NCBI GenBank assembly: GCA_965178125.1
Contig: CBCXTV010000044.1
Coordinates: forward strand, 1-23,365
From: Bilabrum cf. latius
Lineage: Eukaryota; Bigyra: Bicosoecida; Bigyra; Bicosoecida
Length of the DNA stretch: 23,365 bases
Direction of reading: 5' to 3'
In this document: positions 17,744-23,365 of the stretch, piece after piece
How positions within the stretch are numbered: position 1 is the first letter of the stretch
How the letters are laid out: each line of letters opens with the position of its first letter
Notes under the pieces: generated by a model
Databases searched by the model: none
Seen by the model: only the letters and a program-made list of their open reading frames with translations
Told to the model about the DNA's origin: nothing
Translations under genes and position numbers: made by a program

Positions 17744-17959
17744 GATGTGCTCGAAGACCTTTTGGAACTCGCGGCTCACGAACGGATTGACGATGCTCTG
17801 CGTGCTTTCCGGGGGGATGTGCTCGAAGACCTTCTGGAACTCGCGGCTCACGAACGGATTGACGACGCTCTGCGTGCTTTCCGGGGGGATGTGCTCGAAG
17901 ACCTTTTGGAACTCGCGGCTCACGAACGGATTGACGACGCTCTGCGTGCTTTCCGCGTA
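17744..17959 (-). repeat. Three tandem 72-bp units from the glycosyltransferase-like gene
   Basis: Units begin at 17744, 17816 and 17888 and are nearly identical. The source is single-copy at about 8487-8560. In the source frame each unit encodes 24 residues (core NPFVSREFQKVFEHI), so the frame stays open through the triplication. A shorter partial unit (17685-17743) precedes it. The block runs on to about 17980, following the source to 8585. Confidence 0.88.
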
Positions 17960-17983
17960 CTTGATCATGTGCCTCATGGCTGG

Positions 17984-18192
17984 GCCGCCCGCAACATCGA
18001 CGCTTGCCGCCGCGCCGGCGTGCTCCGCCGGGGCGTCGACCTCGCGCGCCAACATGCCGCCCTCGTTTCCCATATTACCGGCGCCTTGACGCCCACGAAG
18101 ATTGCGGCCGTCTCCCAAGGAAACAGCAATGCTCTCGGACGGTTTCTCCTCAGACATCATCGGCAAAGAGACTCGGAGAATGCCGTTCCCGC
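17984..18192 (-). pseudogene. First codons and start region of the C-rich gene, copied
   Basis: It matches 16689-16897 with few changes, including the ATGATG start and 10 or so codons upstream. It joins a fragment of the gene at 22304-23365 at the shared letters CGC. Confidence 0.85.
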
Positions 18193-18461
18193 CTGCTTGA
18201 CCCAACTGCAGGCCTGGCACTTGAGGTTGGTGATCACGGCCGACTGCTCCCCACCCAAATACCAGACCGTACGCGAGCGCAGCCTATGAGGAATCCACTG
18301 GCCCGACTTCCGGGGCACGACCATCGCCAAGAGCTTCGACTGCGGCGCGTCGATCTGCAACCTCGACCCGCAATCGCTGAGCGTAATGGCGTCGTCGAAG
18401 ATCCACGTGCCGCCCCAAGCATGCCGCCTGCGCTGCTGCCGGGAGCTCGGGTTCGGTACCT
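18193..18461 (-). pseudogene. Fragment of the second C-rich gene (source 22721-22989)
   Basis: The two 269-bp blocks align without gaps. Nearly all the differences I could read change the residue (for example Arg to Trp, Ala to Gly, Ile to Val, Val to Leu), the pattern of an unconstrained copy. It is followed by a 4-5 base filler (TAAAA) before the next rep fragment. Confidence 0.87.
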
Positions 18462-18465
18462 AAAA

Positions 18466-18998
18466 GCCGTACACGACATTCGGCCTGCTGCCGGCCCAAA
18501 TGAAATCCTCCGCCACGCGACAACGATGCGACCTCTCGGAGTCCGTCATGCATACGTGGAAGTGCACCAGGTTTCCGGCGTGCTTGCGGTGCAGGGAGAG
18601 CTCCATTTTCGTCCCGCTGCCGCGCAAGGTCTGGGAAGAGCGTCCGCATGGCCGACATCATCCGGAGCAGGGCGTCCGCATGCTCGACATCATCCGGGGG
18701 ATGTGCTCGAAGACCTTTTGGAACTCGCGGCTCACGAACGGATTGACGATGCTCTGCGTGCTTTCCGGGGGATGTGCTCGAAGACCTTTTGGAACTCGCG
18801 GCTCACGAACGGATTGACGATGCTCTGCGTGCTTTCCGGGGGGATGTGCTCGAAGACCTTTTGGAACTCGCGGCTCACGAACGGATTGACGACGCTCTGC
18901 GTGCTTTCCGCGTACTTGATCATGTGCCTCATGGCTGGGCCGCCCGCAACATCGACGCTTGCCGCCGCGCCGGCGTGCTCCGCCGGGGCGTCGACCTC
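18466..18998. repeat. Second copy of the composite block 17512-18038 (Rep, glycosyltransferase and C-rich chips)
   Basis: The same order of chips recurs: deleted rep fragment (18466-18638), 72-bp units at 18700, 18771 and 18843 (the first is 71 bp, one G fewer), and the start of the C-rich fragment up to 18998. The joins are the same as in the first copy, so the composite was built once and then duplicated. The second copy breaks off inside the C-rich chip and joins the 43-bp core at 19006. Confidence 0.9.
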
Positions 18999-19005
18999 GG
19001 AAAGT

Positions 19006-19048
19006 GTTTCGGTACGCAAAAAGCGGTCACATGGGAGGCCCGGAAAGC
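19006..19048. repeat. 43-bp core shared with 317-359 and 14493-14535
   Basis: The core is identical in all three places. It marks the right edge of the patchwork region. Confidence 0.85.
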
Positions 19049-20040
19049 ATGGCATCACCCTTGCCGTCCCCATCACTGCGTCGTGGGATGCTGCTCAAGA
19101 TAACTCGGCGTCTGTTTAGTCGAGGGCTGTCTTGACTAGGAGTTTGGCGGTGAAATCCAGGAGTTCCGTCTGCATCGTCAGGCTCTTGCCTTTCTGTACC
19201 ATATCAAGAGGAGAGGGAAGACATGCAAAACCGACCCGCGACTAATTCTATCCTACGGCCAAGCCACCTGCGGCGTCCGCGCGACTGGGCGTGCACGAGA
19301 ACCGGCGCACTGCACTGCTTGAAATGCCACGCTCCCGAGCGAAGGGAGTACGTTGTTCTGCAGAACGCTCTAGTCTTGGTGCGCTTGCAGCGGCACTTAT
19401 CGGTGCGCCGCGGGGAACGGCTCGCGTGGGATTCGGAGGCGTACCCGGCCCACGACGGGAGGAGTTCCCCAGTTACGTCTGGAGTGATTGGGGGACAAGG
19501 TGGGCATCAAGTCGGCGCCTCCTGAGCGTATCACAGAGGATGACGAACCGCCCGCCCCGCTTCGATCCCGACCTCGAAGTGCACTCGAAATCAAGGCGGA
19601 ACGCTGGAAATCCGCCCCGAAACCCTCCATGTTTGTTGACAAGGACCCAGGCTGCGCTCCGACAAGCTGACAAACTTCGTCAGCCTCCGAAGGGTCTTCA
19701 TTAAATATTCAACGCTTCCGGGGTCAATGAGGTAATGCACTACCAAAGAGCAGCTGGGCCGTGTGTCGTCCGAGATGACAAAGATCGTGGGCATCATCGA
19801 TCCAGAGGGCGTCAAAGGCACGGACGACGCGGGCGACATTGACCCCGACGGGCTGGAGGTCCTGGACCGCGTCTGGACGCCCCATCCGGAAGTATTCCTA
19901 AGCGCTCCCGACGGACGAGACCTTCTCTGTCTGAAATCAGGCACCCAACCCTTCCGCACAAGGTGAAGAGAGAACGCCGACGGACAATATCCTCTCTTTT
20001 GCACATCGGGCATCCAACCCCTCCGCACAGGTGAGCAAGC
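19049..20040. other. About 1 kb without a supported gene
   Basis: On the minus strand an open frame runs from the rep fragment at 20262 down to 19591, but the part below 20040 has no recognised motif. Two related ~55-bp stretches near 19912-19968 and 19978-20035 share CAACCCNTCCGCACA and GGTGA. Nothing else is clear. Confidence 0.45.
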
Positions 20041-20262
20041 GACGAGTTCCCTTCTCGCGACGTCCGGATCCATTTTGAAGCGTTGGAACAATTCGTGCAC
20101 GAACTTACCATTGCCGACGAAATCCCGTACGGCTCGGTAGTTGGTGTTGCAAAGCAGCGCACCAACTTTGGGCATCTGACAATAATGGAGCTCGAAGGCG
20201 CGGCGCTCCTGGGCTTTCGCTGCCCAACCGGAGCCGTACACGACATTCGGCCTGCTGTCCGG
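20041..20262 (-). pseudogene. Diverged Rep fragment (relative of 3855-4082)
   Basis: The block aligns with rep across the segment after the HUH motif, at clearly lower identity than the chips at 17512 and 18466, so it derives from a different, older Rep copy. It keeps HYCQMPKVGALL where the intact gene has HYYCQAPKVGALL. The loss of one Tyr while Y-C-Q-x-P-K is kept helps to pick out the conserved tyrosine/lysine pair. No helicase part follows. Confidence 0.8.
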
Positions 20263-20787
20263 CTCGCACGGTTTGTGGCGCAAAGAGGACGAATGCTCCA
20301 ACCCGCCGCGCCTGGTAATGGTATGGACGAGCTGGGCGTCAGTGATCGTTCCTTTTTCCCGGACGCAACGGACCCGATGAAATTTTCGCGCGCTGAGCAG
20401 ACCCCAAATTTACGATGAAGAAGCCCAAATCCTGCGTCCATGAAGGCCTTGCGAGGCCGCCTGCTATTGGCAGTCGACGCTCCGGGATCCACTGCGCAAT
20501 GCAGTTTTGCAGAGCGATGCAGTATGCGCGGGAAGACGGCAAAATGGATCCGTATCTTTGGGAAGAGGTCTGTGCATCGCACAGCTGCCGCACGGAGAGC
20601 TGCTTCCGTTCCACGGCTGGTGAGGGCCCGATGCTGCTCTACTCATGCCCCACGGCCACACACTAAGAGGAACGGATTGTGTCAGGATCCCGCCGCAGCA
20701 TGGGTACGCGGATCTGCCTCCATAGGGACGGACGGGAGGAGCTGCCGGCGGAGGGCGGGCGGGGGTCCGGCCAAGCCAAGCGGCCAG
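20263..20787. other. About 0.5 kb without a supported gene
   Basis: I see only short, overlapping open frames and no repeat of other parts of the window. Confidence 0.4.
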
Positions 20788-20938
20788 GTACTTCACGCTC
20801 TGCCCTATGGCGCTGGGTTCTGTGAGGCGGGGCCTATCTGTGATCCTCGGCTCTGTGAAGGTGCGAAGCGCTATTCACGATTCGACTTCGCCTTACTCCT
20901 GGATGAGGCGGCGGAGCTGCGTGCTGGGATCTCTTCCT
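20788..20938 (-). pseudogene. Diverged 3' end of the lysine-rich gene (relative of 6602-6755)
   Basis: It covers the last ~21 codons and about 85 bases of 3' flank. The reading EEIPARSSAASSRSKAKSN then a stop parallels the intact gene's C-terminus. The helical part of the gene is absent. Confidence 0.75.
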
Positions 20939-21850
20939 GTGGCGTCCGAGCGCGATGGCGAGTGCACGCTTGGCCGTCATAGAGAAAGGCACGGCGAAGT
21001 ACCACATCTTCGCCACCCACCACATTTCGCCAAGCACCACCTCGTTGGCAGGCTTCGGGAACGCGAAACGCACAAGTTCTCTTGGTTTCCGCGTTGAGTG
21101 TGCCTGACCACGAGCGTCCTTGGCGCCGTCAGCGTGCCTGCTCTCTGCGTTGATTCGGACGCGTACCCGGCTCGCGTGGGCATGGACCTCCCCAATCCGG
21201 CAGAACCGTGAGCTCCTGGCATCCCACCTCTGTCTTAGAAGTTTTCCGGTTTTTGGCGCAAACCTTCTGGAGCAGACGACAGCAGCGAAAGACCCACCCA
21301 AGCTCCGCGGGAAGTGTGATACCTCTACGGTTCCGGCATCTACTTGGCCGTGCACATATGCAAGGCGATGCACTACACCTGCGCGTCCGGCTGCACCCGC
21401 TTGAACGACAGGTTCCTCTCCATGCAAGTGGTTCCGCGACAACAAGGTCGTGGAAGTGACAGACTAGGAGAGTACGCCGGGTTCAGATTCACGCCCATCA
21501 GGGACAGGTCCGGGTCCCGCGCTCGCGCTACCGCGTGAGGAGGCTATGCGCACGTATGAGGAGGGGAGAACTTCGTATAATAGTCTCTCGCAGACTCGAA
21601 CTTTTGGCTCTCACCGAAGGACGGAATGTTAGCCCTCCGCTACTTACGGTGTCTTTAGCTTCCGCCCTACACGTTCCCCGCCCGTGGTCAAGAGGGAGTT
21701 TGTCGAGACACGCACCCGCCCGAGAGCTCCGGTCCTCTAAGCGCTCACGATCTCCCGCCCAGCGCGGTGCGAGCCCGCTTCACCGGGACTTGTCGCGTGC
21801 CTACGGAGGTGTCTTTTCCGAACCTGCCACTGAAGACGTTAGGGAGCGAC
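20939..21850. other. About 0.9 kb without a firm gene
   Basis: A minus-strand stretch at about 20950-21110 has coding-like composition (for example VLGEMWWVAKMWYFAVPF) and could be an exon remnant, but I recognise no family and see no second copy. The rest shows nothing. Confidence 0.35.
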
Positions 21851-21854
21851 GGGA

Positions 21855-22090
21855 AACGGATGCACAACGGTATGCCACCCATGTCCTCGAGGAATCCACC
21901 AAGACGTTGTGGCCCGAGGTAGTGCGATTTTCGGGAGAAGGATTCTTAGTACCTTATAGGGTACCCCCCAGGATCGCACTACGTGGGTTTGGGGGGTTGG
22001 TTTCCTTTCCTCTTGTTTTCGTGTGCACTCTTCTGCGACCGCCCCCCCCGGGGAACGGATGCACAACGGTATGCCACCCATGTCCTCGAG
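21855..22090. repeat. 37-bp direct repeats flanking the second stem-loop block
   Basis: Positions 21855-21891 and 22054-22090 are identical. Similarity continues about 12 bases further (ATCCACC then AAG or GAG). Between them lies the 162-bp segment with the stem-loop. The arrangement could be a duplication around an insertion, or a tandem duplication with one unit carrying the stem-loop. Confidence 0.85.
21919..21982. other. Second, diverged copy of the branched stem-loop
   Basis: GTAGTGCGAT (21919-21928) pairs with ATCGCACTAC (21973-21982), and the inner GTACC/GGTAC hairpin is kept. Similarity to the copy at 6204 continues for about 60 bases past the stem (GTGGGTTTGGGGGGT and on). One T-G wobble of the first copy is a T-A pair here. 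No run of iterons is seen upstream. Confidence 0.78.
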
Positions 22091-22303
22091 AGATCCACCG
22101 AGATCCGCACATACCTCTGCGGTGAACAGCACGTTACATGAGACCCTGACCGACCCGAGAGTCTCTGCCCTCAGTCTCCACGACTTCCCGCAGGATCCGC
22201 CCCGCTCCCACCGACGGCTCCTGCCGTACGTACGACGCACCATTTTCAAAAGAGCATTGGCACCCGCTCCTCACCTAAGCGACGATACTGTCGCTGCGGT
22301 CCC

Positions 22304-23365
22304 TCACGGCACGCTCTCCGGTCCGCCCGGTGCGAACTCAGAGTCGTCGTCTGTCGAAACGTGGTCGCTGTGGAAGATGTTGCTCTGGCCGTCTGAGGAC
22401 ACGGCATCCTGCCAGTATCGACGCAACTGCTCCGCCACGTCCATGGCCGCATGGGAGCTCAGCGGGATCTGCTCGAAGAGAGCGTTACTGTCGTGCACTG
22501 CAAACAGCCTGGCCGCGACGCGATCTTGATGGCAAATTTCGAGTGTGGCGCGGATCCGGAAACAGTAGCCGTCCGGAAAGTTGCCCTGCATCAACTGGTC
22601 CTCCACCGCACACTGCGTGCACCAAATAGACCGCTCGGTACGTCGTATGTAGCCGGGCCACAGGGAATGCAGCAACGAGTACTGAGCCCGACGCAAGCTC
22701 TTCGGGTTGAAGCTGTCCGCCTGCTTGACCCGACTGCAGGCCTGGCACTTGAGGTTGGTGATCACGGCCGACTGCTCCCCAGCCAAATACCAGATCGTAC
22801 GCGAGCGCAGCCTACGAGGAATCCACTGGCCCGACTTCCGGGGCACGACCATCGCCAAGAGCTTCGACTGCGGCGCGTCGATCTGCACCCTCGACCCGCA
22901 ATCGCTGAGCGTAATGGCGTCGTCGAACACCCACGTGCCGCCCCAAGCATGACGCCTGCGCTGCTGCCGGGAGCTCGGGTTCGGTACCTCGCGAGGCCTG
23001 TCGGAAGGGGGGTCCGTCGGCTGCGGTGGTGTCGGATACCAGGAGAGAGCGGTCCACGGATTGATGCACGTGGACGTTGCCGCCTCGCGCGTCGCCGGAG
23101 TGGCTGAGCTGTCTGGTCGACGAAACGGTGGCGCCCACGCCGTGCAGGCCGCCACCTGCGCGGGCACATCGGGCAAGAATGCGCCTGCAGGTTCACGTGG
23201 CCGAGGTCGGGGAAGCTTCGTCGGGGTCAGGGATCCCATCGAGGAAGCCGCGTTCGCCGCTGGGATGGTCGTGCTCGAGGTTGACGAAGTCGCGTTCGCC
23301 CCTGACATGGTCGTGGTCGAGGTCACGGCATGGCCGCCGAGGGGTGAGCGCGATCGCGGGGGGTC
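22304..23365 (-). CDS. Second C-rich putative zinc-binding protein, 5' end may lie beyond the window
   Basis: The frame is open from the window edge to a stop at 22304. The first ATG is at 23308 (about 334 codons), but no stop separates it from the edge, so it may be partial. Counting from 23326, residues 1-130 are Ser/Thr/Pro-rich and likely disordered. Residues 128-260 are a compact part with TWVFDDA, C194xxC197 and C236xxC239, which could bind one zinc ion. The C-terminus is acidic and Ser-rich. I do not recognise the family. Chips of it are found at 15220-15259, 15782-15822 and 18193-18461. It lies 0.3 kb beyond the second stem-loop and on the same strand as all the other genes. Confidence 0.6.
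   Translation of the reverse strand, partial: DPPRSRSPLGGHAVTSTTTMSGANATSSTSSTTIPAANAASSMGSLTPTKLPRPRPREPAGAFLPDVPAQVAACTAWAPPFRRPDSSATPATREAATSTCINPWTALSWYPTPPQPTDPPSDRPREVPNPSSRQQRRRHAWGGTWVFDDAITLSDCGSRVQIDAPQSKLLAMVVPRKSGQWIPRRLRSRTIWYLAGEQSAVITNLKCQACSRVKQADSFNPKSLRRAQYSLLHSLWPGYIRRTERSIWCTQCAVEDQLMQGNFPDGYCFRIRATLEICHQDRVAARLFAVHDSNALFEQIPLSSHAAMDVAEQLRRYWQDAVSSDGQSNIFHSDHVSTDDDSEFAPGGPESVP

Overview
The window reads as GC-rich nuclear DNA of a single-celled eukaryote, possibly a dinoflagellate. This placement is an inference: coding density is low, coding blocks lack Shine-Dalgarno-like spacing, one exon has a splice-acceptor-like edge, one protein ends in an SR-rich tail, and repeats and gene pieces dominate. 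No rRNA, tRNA or CRISPR array was recognised. Every coding region I can support is on the minus strand.

Layout. 1-2632: repeat blocks, including a ~1.13-kb tandem duplication that doubled the last part of a CxxC-type (putative zinc-binding) gene whose longer copy is 2134-2964. 2972-3023: a strong hairpin. 3228-5513: an intact 761-codon Rep-like protein (HUH nicking domain plus superfamily 3 helicase). 5514-6266: its 5' flank, with five direct GTAGTGC iterons, one inverted copy and a 63-bp branched stem-loop, a candidate replication or transposition origin. 6689-7159: a small lysine-rich coiled-coil protein. 8035-10544: a large two-domain glycosyltransferase-like gene (GT25-like, then a region faintly like fucosyltransferases) broken by one base in a G run. 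10545-13400: no supported gene. 13558-14464: a higher-order tandem repeat of 54-bp units. 14465-19048: a patchwork of 30-540 bp pieces of four coding families (Rep, GT25-like, the C-rich gene of 15786-16865, and the C-rich gene of 22304-23365), always in the same orientation and joined at microhomologies or short fillers. 19049-22100: mostly unrecognised sequence with a diverged second set of the Rep, lysine-rich and stem-loop modules. 22304-23365: a C-rich gene running to or past the window edge.

How it may work together. Rep, the iterons with stem-loop, and the lysine-rich gene lie side by side at 3228-7159, and diverged remnants of all three recur at 20041-21982. The best reading is one mobile element: Rep nicks at the stem-loop, the helicase unwinds, and the lysine-rich protein is an accessory. 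The same-orientation gene chips at 14465-19048 would fit capture or template switching during rolling-circle-type replication. The joins and repeats are seen in the sequence; the mechanism is inferred.
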